From: JAFAXA01 sp963777325
GTDB taxonomy: Bacteria; Pseudomonadota; Alphaproteobacteria; Acetobacterales; Acetobacteraceae
Assembly (NCBI GenBank): GCA_963777325.1
Contig: CAVZQE010000006.1
Coordinates: 1 to 64,000, forward strand
Reading direction: 5' to 3'
Length of the DNA: 64,000 nt
Under the pieces are notes generated by a model. That model was not told where the DNA came from and searched no databases. It saw nothing but the letters and a program-made list of their open reading frames with translations. Positions 1-8,489 of this stretch are shown here, piece by piece. Position 1 is the first letter of the stretch. Every line of letters begins with the position of its first letter. The position numbers were made by a program, and so were the translations under genes.

Positions 1-1
1 G

Positions 2-82
2 CTGATGGAGGGCCGCCCGGACGAGGTGGTGACGCACGAGGACGTGCGCCGCGTGTACCTCGGAGAAAGGTTCAGCCTGTAG
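2..82 (+). CDS. lptB: LPS export ABC transporter ATP-binding protein LptB, C-terminal end
   Basis: Only the last 26 codons are in the window; the reading frame is already open at base 2 and ends at TAG (80-82). The tail reads ..VRRVYLGERFSL, which matches the conserved C-terminus of LptB (..VKRVYLGEDFRL in E. coli). LptB is the cytoplasmic ATPase of the LptBFGC machine that extracts lipopolysaccharide from the inner membrane. Finding it directly upstream of rpoN is the usual arrangement in proteobacteria and supports the call. The catalytic motifs lie outside the window. Confidence 0.85.
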   Translation: MMEGRPDEVVTHEDVRRVYLGERFSL

Positions 83-190
83 ACGGAAGGTAATGACCCG
101 CCGCCCCGAGCATCTCCCCTCCCCTTCCGCATCGCCTGCGCGCCGTGCCGCACGTGATCGCGGGCGCAGGGAAGGCTGAGGCGGACCGCC

Positions 191-1687
191 GTGGCGATCG
201 GCCCGCGCCTCGATCTGCGGCAGTCGCAAAGTCTCGTCATGACGCCGCAGCTGCGGCAGGCGATCAAGCTGCTGCAGTTCTCGAACCTGGAAGTGAGCGC
301 GTTCGTCGAGGACGAGCTCGAGCGCAATCCGCTGCTGGAACGGGCCGAGGAGGCCGATCTGCCATCGCCGGAGCGCCCGGCGCCGGACCAGCTGCCCATC
401 CGTCCGGCGGAGGCGATCGTCGATACGGTGGACCAAACGCGCTCGGAAACGCTGCCTGACGGCTCGGCGCAGCCGCTCGATTTCGATGCGTCCGAACTTT
501 ACGATGGCGGCCCGGGGGATGGGATGGGCGACGGCGTCGCGAGCGGGCGCGGTGGCGGCGGCGATTTCGATCCGGACGCGCGCAGCATCGAGGCCATCGC
601 CGAGGGTCCGCGTTCGCTGCGCGAGCATCTTGGCGAGCAGCTGCGCCTGTCGTTTCCGGACCCGGTGGACCGCCTGATCGGCGCGCATCTGATCGCCCTG
701 CTCTGCCCCGCTGGCCGGCTGACCGCGCAGCCCGCCGCGATCGCCCAGGCGCTGGGCACGGACGTTGCGCGGATCGAGGCCGTGCGCGCGCGCATGATGC
801 GGTTCGATCCGGCCGGGCTGTTCGCGCTCACGCTCGCCGAATGCCTCGCCGCCCAGCTCGCCGAACGCAACCGGCTGGATCCCGCGATGCAGGCGTTGCT
901 CGACAATCTCGACCTGCTGGCCCAGCGGGACATAAGGCGGCTCACATTTCTGTGCGGCGTCGATGCGGACGACATCGCCGACATGACGGCCGAGATCCGC
1001 AGGCTCGATCCGAAGCCAGGCGCGGGCTTCGACGCCATACCGCTATCGCCCGTGGTTCCGGACGTGCTGATGCGAAGGAGCGCGGACTCTTCGTGGCTGC
1101 TGGAACTCAATCCGGAGACGGTGCCGCGCGTGCTCGTGAACCAGAGCTTCTACGCGCGCGTGGTCCCGCGCAGCGGCAAGGAGGAGCGCGGCTTCATTGC
1201 CGAGCGGCTGCAAACAGCGAACTGGCTCGTCAAGTCGCTGCAGCAGCGGGCGCAGACGATCCTGAAGGTCGCGTCCGAAATCGTACGGCAGCAGGACGGC
1301 TTCTTCCGGCATGGCGTCGCCCATTTGCGGCCACTGATCCTGCGCGACATCGCCGAGGCGGTGGAGATGCACGAGAGCACCGTCAGCCGCGTCACCTCCA
1401 ACAAATACATCGCGACGCCGCGCGGCACGTTCGAGCTGAAATACTTCTTCACCACCGCGATCGCCGGTACGTCGGGCGAGTTCCATAGCGCGGAAGCGGT
1501 GCGCCACCGCATCCGTTCGATGATCGGCGCGGAGGAGCCGGCGAACGTGCTGTCCGATGATGCCGTCGTCGCGGTGCTGCGGCGGGAAGGCGTGGACATC
1601 GCCCGCAGGACCGTGGCCAAATACCGGGAGGCACTGGGCATCCCAAGCTCGGTGCAGCGCAAGCGGGAGAAGGCCGTGCCGGCCTGA
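191..1687 (+). CDS. rpoN: RNA polymerase sigma-54 factor
   Basis: This 498-residue protein is the alternative sigma factor that recognises -24/-12 promoters and needs enhancer-binding AAA+ activators. The N-terminal activator-interaction region is visible (LRQSQSLVMTPQLRQAIKLLQ-type start, residues about 8-28). An acidic, variable region II follows, then the core-binding and helix-turn-helix regions. The diagnostic RpoN box ARRTVAKYRE lies at about residues 471-480. The start is the GTG at 191, which gives the family's normal N-terminus; the upstream Shine-Dalgarno is weak. It sits between lptB and hpf, the classical rpoN neighbourhood. A ptsN gene, often the next one in this cluster, is not present here. 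Confidence 0.96.
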   Translation: MAIGPRLDLRQSQSLVMTPQLRQAIKLLQFSNLEVSAFVEDELERNPLLERAEEADLPSPERPAPDQLPIRPAEAIVDTVDQTRSETLPDGSAQPLDFDASELYDGGPGDGMGDGVASGRGGGGDFDPDARSIEAIAEGPRSLREHLGEQLRLSFPDPVDRLIGAHLIALLCPAGRLTAQPAAIAQALGTDVARIEAVRARMMRFDPAGLFALTLAECLAAQLAERNRLDPAMQALLDNLDLLAQRDIRRLTFLCGVDADDIADMTAEIRRLDPKPGAGFDAIPLSPVVPDVLMRRSADSSWLLELNPETVPRVLVNQSFYARVVPRSGKEERGFIAERLQTANWLVKSLQQRAQTILKVASEIVRQQDGFFRHGVAHLRPLILRDIAEAVEMHESTVSRVTSNKYIATPRGTFELKYFFTTAIAGTSGEFHSAEAVRHRIRSMIGAEEPANVLSDDAVVAVLRREGVDIARRTVAKYREALGIPSSVQRKREKAVPA

Positions 1688-1719
1688 CCGCCTCACGCAT
1701 CCGGGAGGGTAGAGCCGCC

Positions 1720-2325
1720 ATGCAGATCACAGTGTCGGGCAAGCAGGTCGAGCTGTCGGACGCCCTTCGCACCAGAGTCGCGGACCAGCTCGATCAGATC
1801 GCCGGCAAGTATTTCGATCATGCGCTGGAAGCCCAGGTGACGTTCAGCCGTGCCCGCAGTTTTTTCACCTGCGATATCAATCTTCACGCCGGGCGCGGCC
1901 TGACCTTGCGCGGTGAAGGCGAAGCGGCCGACGCCCACGGCGCGTTCGACGACGCGGCGGAGCATATCGCGAAACGGCTGCGGCGCTACCGGCGGCGCGT
2001 CAACGAGCACGCGCGGGATCTCGCGCATCGGGAGCGGCCGGAAACGGCGCGCCAGTACATCCTCCAGCGCGAAGAGGAAGGGGCCGAGACCGCCGTATCC
2101 GACGGCGCCGCCTCTCCGACCTACGCGACCGTGATCGCCGAGACCGCCGCCGAGATCAGCCGCCTCTCTGTCGGCGAGGCCGTCATGCGCATGGATCTGG
2201 CCGCGCAGACGGTGATGATGTTCCGCAACAGCACCACGGGCGAGCTGAACGTCGTCTACCGCCGGGAGGACGGCCATATCGGCTGGATCGATCCGACCCG
2301 CATGGAAGGGCCGGCGAGCGGCTGA
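1720..2325 (+). CDS. hpf: Ribosome hibernation promoting factor, long form
   Basis: This 201-residue protein has two domains. Residues 1-100 form the S30AE/YfiA fold that occupies the tRNA and mRNA channel of idle 70S ribosomes. The C-terminal part (about 140-195, ending ..NVVYRREDGHIGWIDP) is the dimerisation domain found only in long HPF, which makes 100S ribosome dimers by itself. A GGGAGGG Shine-Dalgarno precedes the ATG. It lies 32 bp after rpoN and is probably co-transcribed with it. Length and domain order are normal for alphaproteobacteria. Confidence 0.93.
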   Translation: MQITVSGKQVELSDALRTRVADQLDQIAGKYFDHALEAQVTFSRARSFFTCDINLHAGRGLTLRGEGEAADAHGAFDDAAEHIAKRLRRYRRRVNEHARDLAHRERPETARQYILQREEEGAETAVSDGAASPTYATVIAETAAEISRLSVGEAVMRMDLAAQTVMMFRNSTTGELNVVYRREDGHIGWIDPTRMEGPASG

Positions 2326-2430
2326 CCCGGCGGCGCCCATCGCGAGCTTGGGCCGCCATCTCGCCGCTCATGGCGACCGCGACTTCCTCCTGGACGCGTG
2401 ATGATTGCCCTGGCGTGGCGCGCGCCGCGT

Positions 2431-2682
2431 TCAGTGAATCGCGGCGGCGACCATTTCATGCTGAAGAATCGCGGCGACCGCCACATCGTGACTTTCCGCG
2501 ACCGCCATCGGCGTGCCGTCGGCGGCGTGGATGCCGTACGCCTCCGAGCCGTCGAGCATGATCGGCTTCACATACGCGACCTGGGCCATGCCGAGCTTCG
2601 CGAGCTGCGCAGCGGACAGATGCCGGATGTCCAGGATACCATCTTCCGAGCCACCGTTCGGATTATTGGAAGCGATGTTCAT
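2431..2682 (-). CDS. DUF1150 family protein
   Basis: This small cytoplasmic protein of 83 residues belongs to DUF1150, an alphaproteobacterial family of unknown function. Recognisable parts are LAKLGMAQVAYVKP and AYGIHAADGTPMAV followed by a C-terminal ..ILQHEMVA. The start at 2682 was chosen because a GAGGAG Shine-Dalgarno lies 7 bases upstream; the in-frame ATG at 2688 would place it only 2 bases away. The gene follows an Hsp20 gene on the same strand. This pairing recurs in alphaproteobacteria and suggests a shared stress-response operon, although no function for DUF1150 can be read from the sequence. Confidence 0.85.
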   Translation of the reverse strand: MNIASNNPNGGSEDGILDIRHLSAAQLAKLGMAQVAYVKPIMLDGSEAYGIHAADGTPMAVAESHDVAVAAILQHEMVAAAIH

Positions 2683-2767
2683 CTGCATTCTCCTCGGCAG
2701 GCCGCGCCCTCCAGCCATGCAACGCCGCACCTGCCCGTTATCGTTTCGGGTCCGCGAAGCGGCCCCA

Positions 2768-3241
2768 TCATCCCCGCTCCGGCTCGTCCTCGATCGTCTG
2801 ACCGGGGCTTTGGCCGACACGGGCCTGACCCGGTTCCGTGCCGATCTGGATCGTCCTGACGCGCGCTTCCGGCTGCGGCCGGGCGAGGTCGATATGCAGC
2901 AGCCCGTTATCCAGCCAGGCAGTCTTCACCTCTATTCCTTCGGCAAGGATGAAGGCGCGCTGGAACTGCCGCGCCGCGATCCCGCGATGGAGGAACACGC
3001 GCCCGCTGACATCCTCGGTCTGGCGGCCGCGAATCACGAGCTGGTTGTCCTCCTGCGTGATCTGCAGATCGTCCATCGTGAACCCCGCGACCGCGAGCGT
3101 GATCCGGAGGCCGGACGGCCCGGTCTGCTCGATGTTGTAGGGAGGGTACCCGTCGGACGAGGTCTTGGACGCCCGCTCAAGCATCTGCTCGAGATGGTCA
3201 AAACCCAGGAACATCGGCGACGTAAACACGCGCGTCGTCAT
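2768..3241 (-). CDS. Small heat shock protein, Hsp20/IbpA family
   Basis: This 157-residue holdase chaperone binds unfolding proteins and holds them for refolding by DnaK/ClpB. The alpha-crystallin domain covers about residues 33-130. It includes the YNIEQTG.. first strand, the ITLAVAGF segment and the FQRAF / GLLHIDLARPQPE end typical of the IbpA branch. The ATG is preceded by a strong AAGGAGGAGG Shine-Dalgarno (3251-3260). On the mRNA a short CUUC-GCUC-GAAG hairpin (3258-3269) overlaps the beginning of that Shine-Dalgarno. Hsp20 genes in this class often carry RNA thermometers, but four base pairs alone are weak evidence. DUF1150 follows 85 bp downstream, probably in the same operon. Confidence 0.93.
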   Translation of the reverse strand: MTTRVFTSPMFLGFDHLEQMLERASKTSSDGYPPYNIEQTGPSGLRITLAVAGFTMDDLQITQEDNQLVIRGRQTEDVSGRVFLHRGIAARQFQRAFILAEGIEVKTAWLDNGLLHIDLARPQPEARVRTIQIGTEPGQARVGQSPGQTIEDEPERG

Positions 3242-3395
3242 CCGCAGTGGCCTCCTCCTTCGAGCGAAGCGGCGCCGGAACCCGCAATCGGCGTTCCGAC
3301 GCCACGCTATCTTGGTCCACCCGCGGGCGCTTGCAAGATCGGCGCTGCGGGAACGGCGGGGCGCGGCCGTTGATCCGGGGCGGGACGGAAGCTAC

Positions 3396-3956
3396 ATGCC
3401 GGACATGACTGCCCCCGCTGCCGACCGTCTGCCCATCCTGATCGCCCCCGCGCCGCTGCTGCGCGCCCGCGCGCGGCCGGTCGCCTCACAGGACGAGACG
3501 ACGGTGCGCGACCTGCTGCCCCGGATGCTGGCGACCATGTACGAGGCGCCGGGGATCGGCCTCGCCGCGCCCCAGGTCGGCGCCGGACTGCGGGTGGCGG
3601 TGGTCGACGTGATGCCGGACGACACGCCCTCCCCCATCGCTCTCATCAATCCCGAGATCGTCGCCTCGAGCCAGGAGACTGCGACGCGGGAGGAAGGCTG
3701 CCTGTCGCTGCCGAACCAGTACGCGGACGTGACGCGGCCGGCGCGGGTCAAGATCCGGTATCTCGACCAGGGCGGCGCCCGCCGGGAGATCGAGGCGGAA
3801 GGATTGCTCGCCGCCTGCCTGCAGCACGAACTCGATCATCTCGACGGCGTGTTGTTCGTCGACCACCTGTCGAGCCTGAAGCGCAACATGATCATGCGCA
3901 AGCTCGCCAAGGAGATGCGCCAGAAGCAGGATGGCACCGCCCGCCGGAGCGCCTGA
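3396..3956 (+). CDS. def: Peptide deformylase
   Basis: This metalloenzyme of 186 residues removes the formyl group from the N-terminal methionine of new proteins. All three signature motifs are present: GIGLAAPQ (53-60), EGCLS with metal ligand Cys102, and HELDH with ligands His144 and His148 and catalytic Glu145. The start at 3396 gives the normal length; an alternative in-frame ATG lies at 3405. Translation could be extended upstream but that part has no family similarity. fmt begins two bases after the stop, so addition and removal of the formyl group are encoded by one transcript. Confidence 0.96.
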   Translation: MPDMTAPAADRLPILIAPAPLLRARARPVASQDETTVRDLLPRMLATMYEAPGIGLAAPQVGAGLRVAVVDVMPDDTPSPIALINPEIVASSQETATREEGCLSLPNQYADVTRPARVKIRYLDQGGARREIEAEGLLAACLQHELDHLDGVLFVDHLSSLKRNMIMRKLAKEMRQKQDGTARRSA

Positions 3957-3957
3957 C

Positions 3958-4878
3958 ATGCGCCTCGCCTTCATGGGCAGCCCCGGCTTCGCGGTCCCGA
4001 CCCTGCGCGCGCTGCACGCGGCGGGACACGACATCGTGGCGGTGTATTGCCAGCCCGCCCGGCCGGCCGGGCGCGGCCAGGCGCCGCGGCGGTGCTGCGT
4101 GCATGTGGCGGCGGAGGCGCTGGGCCTCTCCATCCGCACGCCCGCGCGGCTGCGCCGGAACGAGGCGGCGCAGGCCGAGTTCGCCGCGCTCGATCTCGAC
4201 GCGGCGGTGGTCGCCGCCTACGGCCTGCTGCTGCCGCGCGCGATGCTGGAGGCGCCCCGGCGCGGCTGCCTGAACGTGCATGCGAGCCTGCTGCCGCGCT
4301 GGCGCGGCGCAGCGCCGATCCAGGCCGCGATCCTCGCCGGCGACCGCGAAAGCGGCGTCACCATCATGCGCATGGAGCAGGGGCTCGACACCGGCCCGAT
4401 GCTGCTCAGCGGCGCGGTTCCGATCACCGGCCGGACGACGTCGCCGAGCCTGCACGACGAACTGGCTGCGCTCGGGGCCACGCTCGCGGTCCGGGCGCTG
4501 GCCGGGAACCCCGCTCCACGGCCGCAGCCGGAGGACGGCGTGACCTACGCGCCGAAGCTGACGCGGTCGGACGGATGGCTCGACTGGACGCAGGACGCCA
4601 TCGTGCTCGACCGCCGCATCCGGGCGCTCAACCCCTGGCCGGGCACCTCCACGACGCTTGGCGGGGAACCCCTCAAGGTGCTCGCGGCGGAGCCAGAGCC
4701 AGCGGATGGCGGCGCGCTTCACGGAACGCCCGGCACGGTTCTGGACGCGACGCTCACCGTCGCCTGCGGCACGGGCGCGCTCAGGCTCACGACGGTGCAA
4801 CGGCCCGGCCGGGGCGCGCTCGACGCGGCCGCTTTCCTGCGCGGCCACGCGGTTCCGCCCGGCACACCCCTCGGCTGA
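3958..4878 (+). CDS. fmt: Methionyl-tRNA formyltransferase
   Basis: This 306-residue enzyme transfers a formyl group from 10-formyl-tetrahydrofolate to initiator Met-tRNA. The N-terminal Rossmann part starts MRLAFMGSPGFAVPTL. The catalytic motif LNVHASLLPRWRGAAP (about 105-120) and the following GVTIMRMEQGLDTGPML are intact. A C-terminal OB-like tRNA-binding domain occupies the last ~100 residues. The start at 3958, rather than an upstream in-frame ATG inside def, gives the conserved N-terminus. Its stop is one base from the truA start codon, so def-fmt-truA is a tight operon. Confidence 0.96.
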   Translation: MRLAFMGSPGFAVPTLRALHAAGHDIVAVYCQPARPAGRGQAPRRCCVHVAAEALGLSIRTPARLRRNEAAQAEFAALDLDAAVVAAYGLLLPRAMLEAPRRGCLNVHASLLPRWRGAAPIQAAILAGDRESGVTIMRMEQGLDTGPMLLSGAVPITGRTTSPSLHDELAALGATLAVRALAGNPAPRPQPEDGVTYAPKLTRSDGWLDWTQDAIVLDRRIRALNPWPGTSTTLGGEPLKVLAAEPEPADGGALHGTPGTVLDATLTVACGTGALRLTTVQRPGRGALDAAAFLRGHAVPPGTPLG

Positions 4879-4879
4879 G

Positions 4880-5659
4880 ATGCCCGACAGGATCTGGGCG
4901 CTGCTGCTGGAATACGATGGCGGCCCGTTCGTCGGCTGGCAGCGTCAGGTCAACGGCCTCTCGGTCCAGGAGGTGCTGGAGACGGCCGCCGCGCGGCTGA
5001 ACGGCGGCCGACCCTGCCCGAGCGTGGTGGCGGGCCGCACCGATGGGGGTGTCCATGCGGCGGGCCAGGTCGCCCAGCTCGCCTTGCCCGCGCGCCTCGA
5101 TGCGCTTCGGGTGCGGGAGGCGCTGAACTTCCACCTCAAGCCGCATCCGGTGGTCGTGCTCGACGCCGCGCCGGCCCCGGAGGGCTGGAACGCGCGGTTC
5201 TCGGCGACCGGCCGGGCCTATCGCTACCGTATCCTGAACCGCCCCGCGCGGCCGGCGCTCGCGCGCGGGCGGGTCTGGCACGTGCCCCGGCCGCTCGATG
5301 CCGGCGCGATGCACGAGGCGGCCCGGGAACTGCTCGGGCGGCACGATTTCACTTCGTTCCGGGCGGCGTCCTGCCAGGCCAGCGGCCCGGTTCGCACGCT
5401 CGACCGGCTGGACGTGCGGCGGGAGGGCGCGCTGATCGACATCGTCGCCGGGGCGCGCAGCTTCCTGCACCACCAGGTGCGCAACATCGTGGGCACGCTG
5501 AAGCTGGTCGGCGACGGATCGTGGCCGCCCGACAGGGTCGGCGCCGCGCTGCGCGCCCGCGACCGCGCCGCAGCCGGGCCAACCGCGCCGCCCGAGGGCC
5601 TCTGCCTCCGCGCCGTCCGCTATCCGTCGTCGCTGTTTTCCTGTCCGGCAGGCGAGTGA
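4880..5659 (+). CDS. truA: tRNA pseudouridine(38-40) synthase
   Basis: This 259-residue enzyme makes pseudouridine at positions 38-40 of the tRNA anticodon arm. It opens with the family's EYDGGPFVGWQRQ stretch. The catalytic Asp55 lies in GRTDGGVHA, and SFLHHQVRNIVGTL (about 194-207) forms the conserved second half of the active site. The ATG at 4880 follows the fmt stop by one base, and the upstream in-frame extension is only fmt read in another frame. It is probably the last gene of the def-fmt-truA operon. Confidence 0.95.
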   Translation: MPDRIWALLLEYDGGPFVGWQRQVNGLSVQEVLETAAARLNGGRPCPSVVAGRTDGGVHAAGQVAQLALPARLDALRVREALNFHLKPHPVVVLDAAPAPEGWNARFSATGRAYRYRILNRPARPALARGRVWHVPRPLDAGAMHEAARELLGRHDFTSFRAASCQASGPVRTLDRLDVRREGALIDIVAGARSFLHHQVRNIVGTLKLVGDGSWPPDRVGAALRARDRAAAGPTAPPEGLCLRAVRYPSSLFSCPAGE

Positions 5660-5763
5660 GGCGTCTCCCAGGTCGCGGCCGGTCGCTTTTTCTGGGCGGG
5701 CGTTAAGGCGTCATTCAGGATCGACATCGTATTTTGGACGTGTCCTGAATTGCGAGGCTCCGC

Positions 5764-6618
5764 ATGCATCTGGCGCCAACCACCGCCTCCCGCCCCGCCG
5801 TACGGCGTGGACGTCCGCCGCTTTCGCCGGAGGCCCGCACCGAGGCGCGCGAGCAACGGCGTCTTGAGCAAGACCTCCGAAGCGCGACGGCAAAGGGCGG
5901 CTTCGTCCTGCACTATCAACCGCGTCTCGGCCTGGCGTCGGGCCGGATGATCGCCGCCGAGGCGCTGATCCGCTGGCCGCACGGCCGGCGCGGCCTCGTG
6001 CCACCAGCCTCCTTCATCCCCGTCGCCGAGGCGAGCGGCCTCATCACCCCGATCGGCGGCTGGGTGCTCGGCCAGGCCGGACGGGACGCCGCTTCCTGGC
6101 CGGAGGAGATCGGCCTCTCCGTCAACGTCTCGGCCCGGCAGCTGCAAGACGGCGCGCTCGCCGCTCAGGTCGCCTCGGTGCTGGAGGCGGGCGGCGTGCC
6201 GCCCGAGCGGCTGGAGCTCGAACTCACCGAATCGATGCTCGTGCATGTCAGCGAGGACACGCTGCTGACGCTCTCCGCCCTCCGCGACCTCGGCGTCGGC
6301 ATCGCGCTCGACGATTTCGGCACCGGCTACGCGAGCCTCGCCATGCTGAAGCGGCTGCCGCTCACGGTCATGAAGATCGACCGCTCGCTCATCGCCGGCG
6401 TGACCACCGACCGGGAGGACCGGGCGATCGTGCGCGCGGTCGTCGCGACCGGCCACGCGATCGGCCTCACGGTCGTCGCCGAGGGGATCGAGACCGAGGC
6501 GCAGCGGGAGTTCCTGGCCGACATCGATTGCGACCAGGGCCAGGGCTATCTGTTGAGCCGACCGGTCCCGGCCGCTGAACTCAGGCAGTCGTTCGGGACG
6601 GTGCTAACGCGGCAGTAA
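5764..6618 (+). CDS. EAL-domain cyclic-di-GMP phosphodiesterase
   Basis: This 284-residue protein is almost entirely one EAL domain (about 35-275) with no GGDEF, sensor or membrane segment. The catalytic set looks complete: EAL (66-68) in AAEALIRW, NVSARQ, the Glu of LELTES, DDFGTGYASL, the Lys of KIDRSL, VVAEGIET and QGYLLSRP. It should therefore hydrolyse cyclic di-GMP rather than merely bind it. The first ~35 residues are basic and low in complexity. The gene is monocistronic, about 105 bp after truA. What regulates it is not visible. Confidence 0.92.
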   Translation: MHLAPTTASRPAVRRGRPPLSPEARTEAREQRRLEQDLRSATAKGGFVLHYQPRLGLASGRMIAAEALIRWPHGRRGLVPPASFIPVAEASGLITPIGGWVLGQAGRDAASWPEEIGLSVNVSARQLQDGALAAQVASVLEAGGVPPERLELELTESMLVHVSEDTLLTLSALRDLGVGIALDDFGTGYASLAMLKRLPLTVMKIDRSLIAGVTTDREDRAIVRAVVATGHAIGLTVVAEGIETEAQREFLADIDCDQGQGYLLSRPVPAAELRQSFGTVLTRQ

Positions 6619-6695
6619 CTTGCGACGGCTTGCGTGTTGGTCCATGTCCGCCCGATGAGCGAACCCAAACGGATCGAGAGACGGATCGAGACGAG

Positions 6696-8480
6696 ATGCG
6701 CGGACTAGGCCCGTTCCTGAAGGACGCCTGGCGTCTCGCGCGGCCGTATTACTGGTCCGACGAGAAATGGTCCGCCCGCCTGCTGCTGCTGTCGATCGTC
6801 GTGTTGAATCTCTCGATCGTCGGCATGAGCGTCGTCCTGAACTTCTGGAACCGCGAATTCTACAACTCGCTGCAAGCCAAGGACTGGAACGCGTTCATTT
6901 CGCTTCTGTTCTGGTATCGCCGCACCAGTAGCGGCCTGATGCCGGGGTTCTGCTGGGTGGCCGCAATCTACATCGCGGTCGCGGTATACCGGACCTATCT
7001 GAACCAGTGGCTGCAGATCAGGTGGCGGCGCTGGATGACCGGGCGCTTCCTCGACGAGTGGCTGAGCGACCGCGCCTACTACCGCATCAGCCTGACGACG
7101 GACGCCGCCGCCATCGGCACCGACAACCCCGACCAGCGCATCGCCGAGGATTTGCGCGACTTCGTGGAAAGCACGCTCGCGCTCGGCCTCGGCCTGCTCT
7201 CGAACGTCGTCTCGCTGTTCAGCTTCGTCAGCATCCTCTGGGGGCTGTCGGGCGCGCTCACCGTCCTCGGCGTGACGATCCCGGGCTACATGGTCTGGGT
7301 CGCGCTCGTCTACGCCGCGATCGGCACGTCGCTCACGCACCTGATCGGCCGCCCGCTGGTCGCGCTCAATTTCCGCCAGCAACGGGTGGAAGCGGATTTC
7401 CGCTACGCGCTGGTCCGCCTGCGCGAGAACATGGAGGGGATCGCGCTCTATGGCGGGGAAGCGGAGGAGCAGGGCAATCTCGCGCACCGGTTCTCGAACG
7501 TGGTCGGCAATTGGTGGGCGATCATGCGGCGCACGAAGCTGCTGAACTCGCTGGTCGCGGGCTACGAGCAGGTGGCGGTCGTGTTCCCGATCATCGTCGC
7601 CGCGCCTCGCTACTTCTCCGGCGCGCTGCCGCTCGGCGGCCTGACGCAGACGGCCGGCGCCTTCGGCCGGGTGCAGGATTCGCTCTCCTGGGTCGTGACG
7701 GCCTATTCGGCGCTGGCCGGATGGCGCGCGACGGTCGAGCGCCTGACGACGTTCCGCCGCGCCATCGAGGCCGCGCACGCTGCGGTCGGCGGCGGACTCT
7801 CGGTGCGGGATACGGGCACGGACGCCATCGAGCTGCGCGATCTCACGCTCGACCTGCCGAACGGGGAGAGCCTGCTGCGGGACGCCGATCTGACCTTCCG
7901 GCGCGGCCAGTCCGTGGTCGTGACGGGCCGCTCCGGCTCCGGCAAGTCGACGTTGTTCCGCGCCATCGCCGGCATCTGGCCCTTCGGCGGCGGAAGGGTG
8001 GAGCGGCCGGCCGGGCGCTGCCTGTTCGTGCCGCAGCGGCCCTACATCCCGCTCGGCACCTTGCGCCACGTCGTCACCTATCCGGCGGCGGAGGCGGCCT
8101 TTCCGCAGGCGGCGGTCGCGCAGGCGCTGACCGATGCGGGCCTCAGCGCACTCGTGCCGCATCTCGACGAGGACCAGAACTGGCCGCACCGACTTTCGGG
8201 CGGCGAGCAGCAGCGGGTGGCCCTCGCCCGCGCCCTGCTGGCCAGGCCCGACTGGCTGTTCCTCGACGAAGCGACGGCGAGCCTCGACCCTGAGTCGGAG
8301 GAGCATCTCTACGACACACTGCGACGTCGCCTGCCAGAGACCACGATCGTCTCGATCGCGCATCGCCCGGCGGTCGCCGCCTTCCACGACCGGCGGCTCG
8401 TATTCCAGCGCCCGGACGAGGGGCCGGGCCGCATCCTGAGCGCGGGGGCGCCGGTCGCGGCCGAACCCGCCGGTTCCTGA
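6696..8480 (+). CDS. ABC transporter ATP-binding/permease fusion, SbmA/BacA-like (YddA type)
   Basis: This 594-residue half-transporter has an N-terminal SbmA/BacA-like membrane domain (about 1-330, with hydrophobic helices beginning near residues 25, 85, 165 and 190). It is fused to an ABC ATPase domain (about 370-575) with Walker A GRSGSGKST, signature LSGGEQQRVALARA and Walker B LFLDEA. Members of this group work as dimers and have been linked to uptake of peptides or vitamin B12-like compounds; the substrate here cannot be read. The start at 6696 (MRGLGPFLKDAW..) was preferred over the upstream TTG at 6630, which adds only charged residues outside the family. No neighbour shares an obvious pathway. 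Confidence 0.88.
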   Translation: MRGLGPFLKDAWRLARPYYWSDEKWSARLLLLSIVVLNLSIVGMSVVLNFWNREFYNSLQAKDWNAFISLLFWYRRTSSGLMPGFCWVAAIYIAVAVYRTYLNQWLQIRWRRWMTGRFLDEWLSDRAYYRISLTTDAAAIGTDNPDQRIAEDLRDFVESTLALGLGLLSNVVSLFSFVSILWGLSGALTVLGVTIPGYMVWVALVYAAIGTSLTHLIGRPLVALNFRQQRVEADFRYALVRLRENMEGIALYGGEAEEQGNLAHRFSNVVGNWWAIMRRTKLLNSLVAGYEQVAVVFPIIVAAPRYFSGALPLGGLTQTAGAFGRVQDSLSWVVTAYSALAGWRATVERLTTFRRAIEAAHAAVGGGLSVRDTGTDAIELRDLTLDLPNGESLLRDADLTFRRGQSVVVTGRSGSGKSTLFRAIAGIWPFGGGRVERPAGRCLFVPQRPYIPLGTLRHVVTYPAAEAAFPQAAVAQALTDAGLSALVPHLDEDQNWPHRLSGGEQQRVALARALLARPDWLFLDEATASLDPESEEHLYDTLRRRLPETTIVSIAHRPAVAAFHDRRLVFQRPDEGPGRILSAGAPVAAEPAGS

Positions 8481-8489
8481 CCGCCTGCG

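Noticed and set aside
2326..2430. Expected ptsN gene after hpf
   Set aside because: Only about 100 bp separate hpf from the DUF1150 gene, with no IIA-type sequence; ptsN is not here.
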